NCBI GenBank assembly: GCA_026874595.1
Contig: CM049309.1
Span: 742,501 to 806,500, forward strand
Direction of reading: 5' to 3'
Origin: Sipunculus nudus
Taxonomy: Eukaryota > Annelida > Sipuncula > Golfingiida > Sipunculidae
DNA: 64,000 bases
Part shown: piece after piece, positions 49,409 through 61,839 of the stretch
Layout of the letters: each line of letters starts with the position of its first letter
Position numbering within the stretch: position 1 is the stretch's first letter
The notes under the pieces: generated by a model
Told to the model about the DNA's origin: nothing
Seen by the model: only the letters and a program-made list of their open reading frames with translations
Database searches by the model: none
Translations under genes and position numbers: made by a program

Positions 49409-50035
49409 TCTAGGGTAGGTTACTTAGTTGGTAAGCAGGTCCTCTAGGGTAGGGTACTTAGTCGGCAGGCAGTACCCTACCCTAAAGGACCTGCCTACCG
49501 ACTAAGTGCCCTACCCTGGAGGACCTGCCTACCGACTAAGTACCTTAGCCTAAAGGGACCTGCCTTCAACTAAGTAACCTACCCTAAAGGGACCTACCTA
49601 CGGACTAACTACCCTAGCCTAAAGGGACCTGCCTTACAACTAAGTTCCCTAACCTAAAGGGACCTGCCTGAACAATAAGTACACTACACTAAAGGGACCT
49701 GCCTACCGACTAAGAACCCTACCCTAAAGGGGCCTGCCTACCAACTAAGTACCCTAACCTAAAGGGACTTGCCTACCCACTAAGTGCCCTACCCTAAAAG
49801 GACCTGCCTACCGACTTATTACCCTAGCCTAAAGGACCTGCCTACCGACTAATTACCCTACCCTAAAGGACCTGCCTACCAACTAAGTACCCTTACCTAA
49901 AGGGACCTGCCTACCGACTGAGTACCCTAACCTAAAGGGACCTGCCTACCGACTAAGTACCCTACCCCAAAGGGACCTGCCTATCGACTAAGTACCCTAC
50001 CCTAGAGGACCTGCCTAACGACTAATTTCTCTATA
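49409..50035 (+). repeat. 35-bp minisatellite with telomere-like core, block 1
   Basis: Unit reads ACCGACTAAGTACCCTACCC then TAAAGGGACCTGCCT. About 15 units are in this orientation. The first two units (49409-49470) run the other way, giving an inverted junction at 49459-49470. Confidence 0.95.
49435..49494. repeat. Inverted junction of the minisatellite
   Basis: Arms 49435-49458 and 49471-49494 are complementary at 23 of 24 positions, with a 12-base loop. The next 30 bp outward are still complementary with more mismatches. Confidence 0.9.
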
Positions 50036-50361
50036 CTAATGACCTCCCTGACTGCTTACCTTTTATGGAGTGGGGTACTGTCCACTGATGCAGGTTGTGT
50101 CAGGATCTCTTGTGTCGGTAATTGCCAACTGTCCATAAATCCAGAACGATTGTTGATAGGAACTCCAGTCTTGTTTTTTTTCTGAAAAATGGGTAAGCAA
50201 ATATATTAGAAACTCCAATTGGTTTGACAATCATCCTCAGAGGGCCCCACATATACTAAACTATAAATATATTTATTTATATATATGGTCAAAATGTAAA
50301 CCTTTTATGATTTTTATCGATATTAACCACCCCAGTAAATTGATGATAAAAACTCCATAAT
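50036..50361. other. Spacer without recognised genes
   Basis: Short sequence between minisatellite and the Helitron-like element; nothing recognised. Confidence 0.5.
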
Positions 50362-53300
50362 AACAAGTGACCCAGGGGTCATGACGCTCAGCTGACCAGG
50401 AAGACATTGACAAAAGTAATTTTATCATCTGAATGTCAAATTTGAATGAAATACTTTTTCCAAACTTGACCTTTTGTATAAAATCATCCAATATTCATTG
50501 GGGTACTATGGAGCTCTGTAGCATGAAGGATATGGGTAACAGACACCTATTTTCAAGGTTTACAAGATGACTTTTCAGGGGTCTCCCAGCATGTCAAAAA
50601 ATAAAATTCTAGGTCCAGTTATTATGATTTGTGCCCTGTTAACAAATCCAAATGTTTATTTTGGGGGGTATTTCAAAGCCGCATAGGATGAAGGATATGG
50701 GTAACAGAGATGTAATTTCAGGTGCACAAGGAGACTTTTCAGGGGCCTCCCAGCATATCAAGAAAGGAGATTCTAGGTCAAGTCATTATAATTTGTGCTC
50801 TGTTAACAGATGACCAAATCTTTATTCTGGTGGGTACTTCAGAGCCCCATAGCTCACAGAATATGGGTAACAGGGACCTTATTTCGGGTTTCCATGTAGA
50901 CCTTTTATGGGCTTCCCTGGAGGTGAGGACAGAAGATTCTAGGTCCAGTCATTATGATTTGTGCCCTGTTAATATATGACCAAATCTTTATTCTGGGGGG
51001 TACTTCAGAGCCCCATAGCTCACAGAATATGGGTAACAGGGATCTTCCTGCGGGTTTCCATGTAGACCTTTTATGGGCTTCCCTGGAGGTGAGGACAGAA
51101 GATTCTAGGTCCAGTCATTATGATTTTTGCCCTGTTTACAGATGACCAAATGTTTAAAGATCACAAAAATAGAGAAAAAAAATCGTAAAAAATAAAAAAA
51201 TATAGGTGGCACCACCAATCTCCAGAAATTGATGAAACACTCCATGATCAATATCCATGCAAAGAGTCATGGTGATTAATGCTTTAGTTGTTCAGATACT
51301 TGAGCTTTTGTATTAAATTTTGCATTATTCTTGGGGGTACTTCAGAACCCCATAGCTTAAAGAATATAGGTCTCAGTAACCTAATTTCAGGTTTACAAGG
51401 AGAATTTCCATAGACCTCACAGGATTTCAAGTAAGAAGATTCCCGGTCTAGCGGTTATGATTTGTGCCCTGTTAACAGACAGACGCCTGGATGGCCGGCC
51501 GGACGACGGACAAAAGGTGATCCCTACAGCTCAGATGACTTTCAGTCAGCTGAGCTAAAAATTGAAAAAATACAGGTGGCGCCACCAGAATGCAGAAACT
51601 GATGAAACATTTCATGATCAATATCCATGCAAAGAATCATGGTGATCAATATAATAATTGTTCAGATACTTGAGCTTTTGTATCAAATTTTCCATTATTC
51701 TGGGGGGTACTTCGGAGCCCCATAGCTCAGAGGTTATGAGTAACAGAGACCTAATTTCAAGTTTTTAAGGAATTTTTTCATGGGCCTCTCAGCATGTCAA
51801 GAATGAAGATTCTAGGTCCAGTTGTTACGATTTGTGCCATGTTAAAAGATGACCGCATCTTATGAGGTCTCAAAAATAGAGAAAAAAATTCGTAAAAATA
51901 AAAAAAATACAGGTGGCCCCACCATACTGCAGAAACTGATGACACATTCCATGATCAATATCCATGCAAAGAATCATGGTGATCACTGCAATAGTTGTTT
52001 AGATACTTGAGCTTTTGTATCAAATTGTCCATTATTCTGAGGGATACTTCAGATGACTTACAGTCAGCTGAGCTAAAAACACTTAATGGTCAATATCCAT
52101 GCAAAGAATCATGATGATCTCCGTATTAGTTGTTCAGATACTTCAGCTTTTGTATCAAATTGTCCATTATTCTGAGGGATACTTCAGAGTCCTATAGCTT
52201 CAAGGATATGGGTAACAGAGACCTAATTTCAAGTTTCCACAGGCACTCTTCATGGGCCTCCTTGCATGACAAGAATGAAGTTTCTAGGTCCAGTTGTTGC
52301 AATTTGTACCCTCTTGATAGATATCATAGGTGGCGCCACCAGTCTGCAGGAACTGATGGAACATCTCATAATCAATATGTATGCCAAAAATCATGACCAT
52401 CAGTGATGTAGTTATTGAGATATTGAAGTTTTTGCATGAAATTTTTGACTACTCTTGGGGGGGGTACTTTGGGGCCCCATAGCTCGAAGGATATGGTTAA
52501 CAGAGACCTAATTTCTGGTTTCCAAGGATATTTTTCATGGATCTCTCAGTGTCTCAAGAATGAAGATTCTAGGTCCAGTCGTTAGGATTTGTGCCATGCT
52601 AACAGATGACAGCATCCTTAAAGGTCTCAAAAATAGAGGAAAAAATCGTAAAAAATCAAACAATAAAGGTGGCACCACCAGTCTGCAGGAGGTGATGACA
52701 TGATCAATAGTTATGCCACAAATCATGACCATCAGTCAAGTAGTTAATGAGATATTGAAGTTTTTGTATGAAATTTTTTACTTTTCTTGGGGGTACTTTG
52801 GGGCTCCATAGCTCGAAGAATATGGGTAACAGAGACCTAATTTCTTGTTTCCATGGAGACTTTTCATAGGTCTCTCAGTGTGTCAAGAATGAAGATTCTA
52901 GGTCCAGTCTTTACGATTTGTGCCTTGTTAACAGATGTTTACATTTTGAAAGGTCTCAAAAATAGAGAAAAAAATACGTAAAAAATTGAACGATACAGGT
53001 GGCGCCACCAATCTGCAGGAAGTGATGGAACATCTCATGATCAATATGTATGACAAAAATCATGACCATCAGTCAAGTATTTAATGAGATATTGAAGTTT
53101 TTGTTTGAAATTTTTTACTTTTCTGGGGGGTAGTTTGGGGCCCCATAGCTGGAAGGATATGGGTAACAGAGACCTAATTTCTTGTTTCCATGGAGACTTT
53201 TCATAGGTCTCTCAGTGTGTCGAGAATGAAGATTCTAAGTCCAGTCATTACGATTTGTGCCTTGTTAACAGATGTTCACATTTTTTAAGGTCTCAAAAAT

Positions 53301-53708
53301 AGAGAAAAAAATTCGTAAAAAATCGAAAAATACAGGTGGCGCCACCAGTCTTCAGGAACCGATGGAACCTCTCATGATCAATATGTATGCCAAAAATCAT
53401 GACCATCAGTCAAGTAGTTAATGAGATATTGAAGTTTTTGTATGAAATTTTGGACTTTTCTGGGGGGTACTTTGGGGCTCTATAGCTCGAAGGATATGGG
53501 TAACAGAGACCTAATTTCTGGTTTCCAAGGAGATTTTTCATGGACCTCCCAGGATGTCAAGTAAGAAGATTCCAGTTCTAGCGGTTACGATTTGTGCCTG
53601 GTTAACGGACAGACAGACGGACAGACGGACAGACAGACAGACAGACAGACGGACGACGGACAAAGAGTGATCGCGAAGCTCAGATGACTTCCAGTCAGCT
53701 GAGCTAAA
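50362..53708 (+). mobile_element. Helitron-like (HINE-type) tandem-repeat element(s)
   Basis: Plus-strand relative of the element in intron 3. The 5' end is AACAAGTGACCCAGGGGTCA then TGACGCTCAGCTGAC (50362-50396). The core begins with about four 165-bp units (CTAGGTCCAGT near 50610, 50773, 50939, 51105) and continues with roughly 335-bp units (about 51811, 52570, 52907, 53235, 53572). Three 3' ends (GTCAGCTGAGCTAAAAA) occur at about 51559, 52078 and 53708, so several copies are joined or nested. The last ends with (GACA/GACG)n at 53607-53655 and a hairpin at 53678-53706. No protein is encoded. Confidence 0.7.
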
Positions 53709-54500
53709 AATGTGTGTATTTCTAACGATCTTTTTTTTACAGATGAAAAAGTATAAACATTTACACAGGTATTAGTAATTTTAGTGAACAATTTCCAAAC
53801 AACACGCGTATGGTTGCAAATGGTAATAAATCACAAAAAAATTTAAGTAGAAAATGTTTTACACTGGAAACCATTGCATATGGTAGTAAATAAAAAAAAA
53901 TAGGAGTAGCAAATGATCAACATTTGCATATGGTTACATATGGTATTTAATTACTAAAGATTTTGTGCTAAATCACCATAGGCATAACTAGCAAACATGT
54001 AAATTCACCAGTAAAATTGATACAAAAAAAGTTTTCTGTAACTAAAATATCAGTATTTATAATGATCTTTATTACAAAAGAAAATGTATAAACTGGTATT
54101 TTCATCAGAATTTTTAGTTTCATCTAACATATTCCACAGAAAATTTTCACATGGTTGCAAATGATATTAAATCACTAAAGATATGTACTAAATCACCAAA
54201 GACATGAGTCGCAAATGGTCATTACAGTTCATCTAGACTCTACCAAACCCTTCAAAATCTTTGTCGTCTGACTGCAGGAATATTTGCATCCTCTGTCCTC
54301 ATCATGTCTTCGTACTTGAAAAAAGTTCATCCTCATCGTCATCATCAGAGCAACAGTGCTTGAATGATTAGATTTTTACGTTGCTATCAAGTTCGTGTGT
54401 CCCATGTGTCCTTGACCTGTTTCTGATTGCGAAAATGTTTCCGACAGAAAATCTCTGATCGTGGACTGGCTGCCGTATAGTACTTTGGGTGGGTATGTTA
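53709..54500. other. Spacer with diverged CATATGGTTGCAAATGGTA repeats
   Basis: The phrase ATGGTTGCAAATGGTA..AAATCAC recurs near 53810, 53930 and 54150. No gene seen. Confidence 0.5.
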
Positions 54501-55190
54501 TTTGACTGGGATGGCACCAATGTCCCTTCGAATTTGAGAAAGATCAAGCATGTTCTTGTTGAGGTATCTGGTGTGAAATAAACTCACCGATTTAGCTCTG
54601 GCAGCCATATTGCAGTTCCACCAGGTGGGTAATTCGATAGGTCTGAAGCCTTCATAGGTTCCAATCATACTGTGAATATGATGAAAATCAAGCATCTTCT
54701 TATTGAAATATAGCACACAACAACAAAAATCACAGATTGTGCTCTGGCAGTTATAAAGCGATTCCGACAAGTCTGTAATTCCACAGGTCTGGAGCCATGT
54801 TAGGTACTAACCATACCTGTGAATATGAGAAAGATCAAGCAAGTTCTTATAAAGATATTTTATGCCAAATAAAACCGGAATAACTAGAGGGGATGTCATT
54901 CGATATGTCTGGAGCCCTTATAGGTACCAAACATCCCTGTGGATATGAGAAAGATCAAGCATGTTCTTTTTAAGATATCGAAGGTGTAAGAAAATCACCA
55001 GTTGTCCACTGGTGGCCAAATTGGAATATATACAGTTCTAGCTGTAATTCGAAAGGTCAAGATTCCTCAGAGCTGCCAATCATCCCTGTGAATATTAGAA
55101 TGATCAAGCTTGTTTTAGTAGAGATATCATGCATGAAGAAAATCATCCATTGTGCTCTGTGAGCAATATTGGAATTCCAACCGGTCTGCA
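54501..55190 (+). repeat. ~120-150-bp degenerate tandem repeat
   Basis: About five units share CATCCCTGTGAATATGAGAA, AGATCAAGCATGTTCTT and TTCGATAGGTCTGGAGCC, with variable spacing (about 54537, 54685, 54829, 54949, 55095). Confidence 0.8.
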
Positions 55191-55448
55191 ATTAAATAGA
55201 GGAACTATGCAGGAAACAAGACCAAGTCAAATTTGTATTGAGGAAACTTTAGTAAATATACAATGAGAGTGAAAGGAATAGGTATACCATACATTATCGT
55301 TTCAGTTGGAAGTGCTAAGTTTTTTTAATATCCATTGCCCAGGGCAGATCCAGCACACAACAGGTTGGAATGATGCACTGCCTGCACCAAAACAGTTGAG
55401 GTCTTACGCCACCAGGAACAGGTATTCAGTGACCTGGAAATAAAGAAA

Positions 55449-55505
55449 ATGATGTAAGTATCGACTTGTGAGACAAATTATCTCACAAGTCAATACTAAC
55501 ATCAT
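55449..55505. repeat. Near-perfect foldback, 25-bp arms
   Basis: Left arm 55449-55473 (ATGATGTAAGTATCGACTTG...) and right arm 55481-55505 pair at 23 of 25 positions around a 7-base loop. Confidence 0.85.
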
Positions 55506-55536
55506 TATGTAAGCAGACAGGTTTCTTTCTACCTGT

Positions 55537-55641
55537 AGTCTGACTACCCTATACTAACAAACTGCCTACAGACTTAAAACCCTATCTTAAAGGACATGCC
55601 TACTGACTAACTACCCTTTCGTAAAAGCCCTGAATACAGAC
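55537..55641 (+). repeat. 35-bp minisatellite, block 2 (left of the TIR transposon)
   Basis: Diverged units: GACTACCCTATACTAACAAA, GGACATGCCTACTGACTAAC and so on, up to the TA target site of the transposon. The related block resumes at 57540. Confidence 0.75.
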
Positions 55642-55643
55642 TA

Positions 55644-57521
55644 CCGTATTCGACGTAATAAGCGCCCTGGGCGCGCTCAAAATTAAATTTTTCCAAATTT
55701 TTTATACCCTAATAAGCGCCCCCCCCCCCAACATCTGCCAACTTCGAAAGTGCATTACGATCTTCCAATTCAACACTGCGGCTTGTGTACACGTGTTTCA
55801 CTTCAAAGCACATTCAGGGCAATTCAGAAAAAAACAATGATCATTTAACAATGGTTGTGTAATCCAAGTGATACCAATTTGCAGACGATTTTATTTTGTG
55901 TTGCATGAGAGAATTGTCTGAATGACTACAGTTCGAGATTTCCTTTGCAGGTGAAGAGGAAAAATAAGGATGGTAATAAATGAACGCTTTTATAAAAGTC
56001 AACGCCTAATAAGGTAGCAGAATATATAAAATGTTCATATAAAAATATGTAAAACAGTATTTATTTGAACGATGAAAAAAAAATTACGGGACATCGGTAC
56101 CCCGATTATGTCAGTCACCTTGCGCAAATACCAAATACAAAATGCGGGGTTTTGGTTTTAAAATTGTTAGGAAATTTGTCATATTTATATCCCACGGAAC
56201 AAGGTCCCTTTCTTGAACTTTGTTGACCCGTTATAATACATTCATTTCTCGACGTAGTCCAAAAATACAAGCTTGACAAACATTGTCACCTGAGGAAAGG
56301 CCGCTTCATATTTATAATTTTAATGCGCTACTGGTTGTCTTGTAATTGAAGTGCCATGAGCGAGTCTCCGTGTATGTCAGTGTGCAAGCCAGCTGACAGC
56401 GTCCGCATTCACTGGACTCGTGAATATTTTACGCAGTAAATACGGCACCATATGAAAAATTCATCCTTGTTTTAACATGCATATTACGTGCTACTGGATG
56501 GCACTTGGTTAGGCAAGTTCCCAGCATCCCTTGCGCAAGCGCTGTATACACACAGATTAACCCAGGGCACTGGGATCTTGAGTACACAGGTAAGCCCTGC
56601 ATGCTGTCAGCGGCATCGACAAATATATCACTGTGTACATGTTTCTAAGTGCCTTGACAAGATATTTTTTGGCAATAAACGCATTAAAACTTATATTTTA
56701 TCAGGATTGGGAATTCCGTTTTGGTCTGTCAATTCCGCAATTCTGTCCGCGGTCGCGTAAATTCACTGGCTCTACTGTCAGAAGGGCTTTCATATATTGA
56801 TTCAGTTGAAATCCCTGTGTCAATGTGTCAAGGGCAAACCTTTTCTTACCAATTATTTAGCTATGTGCGCATGGAAATCTGATGTATAAACGATAAATTC
56901 AAACAAAAACAAAGCATTGTAATGTTCTTTATTGAGTGTATATTACCACCATACGGACATGATCACTGATATTCACGGCGTCAAGTTCGGCCGACGTAAT
57001 AATTCAAATTGCCGTAAATTTTCCTTGGCGGCCCTGAGGACGCTGAGAAACTTGTACCAGTGTATAAGACGGCCACCCTTCTTTGCCATTATTTTAGGAT
57101 ATAATTTATCGTCCTGTACACGAGCAACTACGGTAAGTAATATATATTTCATTGCATAATACATCCACATACGTACCTGAATTCAGGTCACCCGATCAGC
57201 ATGGCCACCTGCAGGGTCTGCCTTCACGGACACCGTCATTCAGTGTTATCTATGATACACTTGACCACTGATTCTGTTATGTGTAACTAATATTATTATT
57301 ATATTAGATGATAAAGCTTAACGGAGATTGAATAAAAACTGGTTGTAACTTTTAAGCTTGGCAGGGAGAAATGAAAGCATTACGTTGTCCTTTGTTATAT
57401 TGGCTAGGGAGAAAAGTAAGGTTAGGGTTAGGATGACTCATCCTTTAGTTTCATAAAGTGATCTCCCAATTCCGGTGGGGGGCGCTTATTACGGGAGGGG
57501 CACTTATTACGTCGAATACGG
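55644..57521. mobile_element. DNA transposon with 24-bp TIRs and TA target duplication (1.88 kb)
   Basis: Left end CCGTATTCGACGTAATAAG then CGCCC (55644-55667); the right end (57498-57521) is its reverse complement with 23 of 24 matches. TA flanks both ends. A second inverted pair, TAATAAGCGCCCCCC, lies just inside (55707-55725 and 57475-57491). It interrupts the 35-bp minisatellite. The interior has only short open frames. A minus-strand one (56973-57170) includes VVARVQDDKLYPKIMAK, faintly like part of pogo/Tigger DDE transposases; this is weak. TA target plus TIRs fits the Tc1/mariner-pogo superfamily, by inference. Non-autonomous or decayed. Confidence 0.85.
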
Positions 57522-57539
57522 TATATACCAATATGCTTA

Positions 57540-57605
57540 AATCTTGCCTACAGACTATACACCCTATGGTAGAGGACCTGCCCACAGACTAACTGCCCTA
57601 CCATT
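57540..57605 (+). repeat. 35-bp minisatellite, block 3 (right of the TIR transposon)
   Basis: TTGCCTACAGACTATACACC, then AGAGGACCTGCCCACAGACT and AACTGCCCTACC: two diverged units. Confidence 0.75.
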
Positions 57606-58069
57606 TTTATTCTAATTTGGCGACCACTTGAAAATAATTTATTTTCTCAGAGATCGAAATAATGGAGGATATTTGAAAATAATCTTCCAGCTAAATATAC
57701 GGTGGTCTAGATTTGGGGCATTCAGTTCGATAACCTTCCTTAGAGACGCTGAGCCGCTCTGACACTCGGGCGGTCATACAGAACGAGTGTTAATATGGGT
57801 ATTTATAAGTCTGTTTTGTTGGCTTAACAGAATTCATACAAACGGGCTTCCAACCGTCACATGATAAACGATAAATAATCAAACTGAGTTCAGTCACTTT
57901 ACAAAATGATCACTACTTTGAGTGTAAGTATGATCACTTGTCATAAGACAGCAACTGGCGTAACTACCAGTTGTTTCAGGTTTACCCATCTGGTGGCAAT
58001 ATCAGCAGGCCAAAAAGAGACAAGCAGCTGCCATAAGTTGGAAGAAGACTGTATAAAACAAACTGACTG
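57606..58069. other. Spacer without recognised genes
   Basis: An open frame at 57906-58130 (74 aa) reads into the following tandem repeat and has no recognised product. Confidence 0.5.
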
Positions 58070-59095
58070 TTGTCAGTTAACATTTATTTGCATAATACTT
58101 AATAAATATCGGAAATTAAAGAAGCATTAAATATACATACAACCAGAAATGGTCCTAGCTCCTGTGCCCTCAATAGGACCCTGTTTTGTAAGCGTGGTCA
58201 CCCATAAACAAACTAACCGTGGTAGAACTAGTCTAAGATGATTGTTCCAAAGGTGTCACCATTGATCCACATGCGTGCTTCACGTATTTTGTAAATATTA
58301 TTGCTAAATATCCCACGTAAACTGCACACAGGGCACGAGTGTACCAGCAACGGTACACCAGTTTGCAAAGTCCCAGACATCCATTTGGAACTTGAACACT
58401 TTATAATGTTTGAAAAATATTATTTCCATAATAAGTAATAAATATAGGAAATTAAAGGAGCATTAAAAATATAAATGACCAGAAATGGTCCTAGCTCCCG
58501 TGCCCTCCATCGGACCCTGTTTTGTATGTGCGGTCCCCATAGAAAACTAACCGCAGTTGAAATAGCCTAACTAAGATGATTGTTCCAACGGTGTCACCAT
58601 TGTTCTACCATGCGTGCTTCACGTATCTCCTAAATATTATTGCTAAATATCCCACGTAAACTGTACACAGGGCACGAGTGTACCAAGAACGGTACACAAG
58701 TTTGCGAAGTCACAGACATCTATTTGAAACTTGAAAGCTTTACAATGTCTAATAACTTTTATTTGCATAATATGTAATATATATAGGAAATTAAAGCATT
58801 AAATATACATATGACCGGAAAAGGTCCTAGCTCCTGTGCCCTCAATCGCAACCTGTTTTGTATGGGCGGTCACCCATCAGAAAACTAACCGCTGTCGAAA
58901 TAGCCTAACTAAGATGATTGTTCCAATGGTGTAACCATTGTTCCACCCTGCCTGCTTCAAGTATCTTGTAAATAATGTTGCTAAATATCCAACACAAACT
59001 GCACACGGGGCACAAATGTACCAAGAACAGTACACCAGTTTCCTAAGTCAAAGACATCCGTTTGGAACTTGAACGCTTTATAATGTTTATATATT
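58070..59095 (+). repeat. ~337-bp tandem repeat, 3 copies
   Basis: GGTCCTAGCTCC recurs at about 58151, 58487 and 58825. Units share AAGATGATTGTTCCAA.GGTG, CTAAATATCCCACGTAAACT and GGGCACGAGTGTACCA. Confidence 0.92.
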
Positions 59096-59359
59096 TTGGA
59101 AAACGCAAACAAGCTTAGGTTTGATATAGATCCTCAGTGTAATAAGAATCTAGTCAGATACAAAATGCAGTGCCCACAAGAGATGGAGGCATTTGCACCT
59201 AAAAATCAGCGACAGAAAACATCTTCAGCAGTCCCATAACTGAAGTAAAATTTAGAAATGATGCTTTCATAGATATTTTTTGGTTCAAGAAATTAGTGTG
59301 ATCGCCAAATAGGAATAATTACAGTATTTTTAAAGACCGGAATACAAACTAAACTACAC
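59096..59359. other. Spacer, nothing recognised
   Basis: Unique AT-rich sequence before the next minisatellite block. Confidence 0.5.
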
Positions 59360-59910
59360 TGCCTATATCGTTACAATCCTATTCTAAAATCCTACCAACT
59401 AATTACCCTAGCCTAAAGGACCTGCCTACTGACTAATTACCCTAGCCTAAAGGACCTGCCTACCAACTATTTACCCTTGCCTAAAGGACCTGCCTACCGA
59501 CGAAGTACCCTACCCTAAAGGGACCTGCCTACACACTAAGTACCCTACCCTAAAGGGACCTACCTACGGACTAAGTACCTTAGCCTAAAGGGACCTGCCT
59601 ACCGACTAAGTACCCTACCCTAAAGGGACCTGCCTACCGACTAAGTACCCTACCCTAAAGGGACATGCCTACCCACTAAGTACCCTTCCCTAAAGGGACC
59701 TGCCTACCGACTAATTACCCTAACCTAAAGGACCTTCCTACCAACTAATTAACCTAACCAAAAGGGACCTGCCTACCGACTGAGTACCCTAACCTAAAGG
59801 GACCTGCCTACCCACTAAGTACCCTACCCTAAAGTGACCTGCCTACCCAGTTAGTACCCTAGCCTAAAGGGACCTGCCTACCCACTAAGTACCATAGCCT
59901 AAAGGGACCT
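59360..59910 (+). repeat. 35-bp minisatellite, block 4
   Basis: About 15 units of the same consensus and orientation as 49471-50035 (CTAAAGGGACCTGCCTACCG then ACTAAGTACCCTACC). Confidence 0.95.
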
Positions 59911-60996
59911 AGCGACAGCCTGTCACCCCAAACATTGATTTTAGATGAAAAATAGAACGATGGATGACAGTACAAGCTATTGGGTTCACATCAATTCTAG
60001 TATGTGCAGATGTGCACGCCATTTCTGACACTACTTTTTAATGTTCATCTACTTCTAGAACTGTCATTTTCCTGAGTTAAGACAAAAAGTGAAGTTATTC
60101 TGTTGGGGATAATAATTATTATTACTTCCACGGTTGACTTACGTGTATTCGTGCAGCAGTTTTTAATACCGAGGCTGGATTCACTCAAAAAAACTCGTCT
60201 ACACGGCTTCAGCGAGAGAATCATAACATCCGGTAGGGGATTCCCAGACAGCTATGTGTAAAACTTGGAAGTCCGAAGTCGGAAGCAAGGATTTTTAAGC
60301 AAAATAAAGCAATGATCAAAGCACAATTATAATGCTACTACATCAACGGAAAGTACCATTTTATATTTATTGATAGAATTAGGTTTATTCTATCATTATG
60401 TAAAAAACCAAGGTCATCCATCCGAAGTAATAGACTATTTTTTGCTCAGAAATGCTCGATTATAGTCCAAATATGTAAAACTCGGAAGCCAGTAATGGCT
60501 AATGCAGTGGTCATCATATCGTCAGCAACGTGTCAAGCATTTTCAATTTCTTCAATATGACATATTTTTCATAAACTCAATCTGTTCTGTAAGATTCATG
60601 ATGCTGTTTTTTTTATAATATATTATATTGATATTTTATTTCATTTTATAAACAAGATTATATTAACTTCTCAATATTTTACTCTGTTACCGTATTTAAT
60701 GATGGTGGAAACATGAAAAAATTAAAGGTTTTGATAATATTTTATTCACACTACAAATATGTCCCTATAAAAATTACCCTGATAATATCATAGAGACATA
60801 AACAGAAAATTTGACAGAACCTCAAAACATCCAGTCAATATTTTTTACAAGGTTGTTTTGAATAAAATATTTATTTTCCTCTTCCATTGGCCAAAATACT
60901 TCATTAGGATAATGAATCTCTGAAGCTCTTATCTATAATGTAATACTTTTTATGCCAATTTATATTTTACATTTCATGGTCAGGTGGCACACATTG

Positions 60997-61040
<44 letters not shown>

Positions 61041-61750
61041 CCCTATATGTTCCTGCTGTAAATGGAACCTGTTTCAAGTCATGTTTTGAAATTTTGCCAA
61101 AATAGCATAATATACATGATGCTTTACAATAATTTGTTTGATAATGATTTCATCAGACGTATCCTGCAAATTTAAAAAGAAAACACAAACATTAACAATA
61201 CCTTGACAGAGAGAAATACACAATGCATGTGTAAATAGATATGTTGCCGATTGTAAATTTTTTTGATAATATAAAAACAATAGTTTCTGTTTTTGCAGAA
61301 TGATTCAATATTTAATTGATATTTTTTATGCTGTTAGGTACAATAGTCATCAAATTAATGTTCTGAAATGTTGTAAAACCGCAGGGCACAAACATCAATA
61401 CTTTTTATAGATATATTGTAAAATACGTCAAATCAATAAAACATTAAATAAAACATTTGGCATAGCCAGAAAAGTACCGTAAATGTTATAAAATAAATGA
61501 GCAAAGAGCAAATGTTATAGATATAAAAAAAATTCTGTTTAATAATAGAAACTGATACCAGCAACTATCAAGTCCGAAGGGAAGAAGGTCCGAAAGCGCA
61601 CGGTACTACTGTATCGAGAATTCCGACTATAGACCAGTGATTACCAGGCCTTAAGACTAGAATATCAGCAGAAGCTGAAAAAGCCCTCAGCCAAAAGAAC
61701 AGTGTTTAGAGGTGGTAACAGTGAAAAGTACTAAATATCTGTTCTCACAT
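59911..61750. other. AT-rich DNA without recognised genes; (TA)n at 60999-61038
   Basis: No coding signal on either strand. A pure (TA)n tract lies at 60999-61038. Confidence 0.55.
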
Positions 61751-61839
61751 GGATGTATATCAGTACATGTCTCAGTTATAAATTTAAAATGGAGAGGTAT
61801 GTACCATGACTCATAACAATCCATCAAATGCTTCCTGAA

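Noticed and set aside
56973-57170. Transposase gene inside the TIR element
   Set aside because: Only a short peptide with faint pogo-like similarity; no catalytic triad or adequate length, so not called as a gene.
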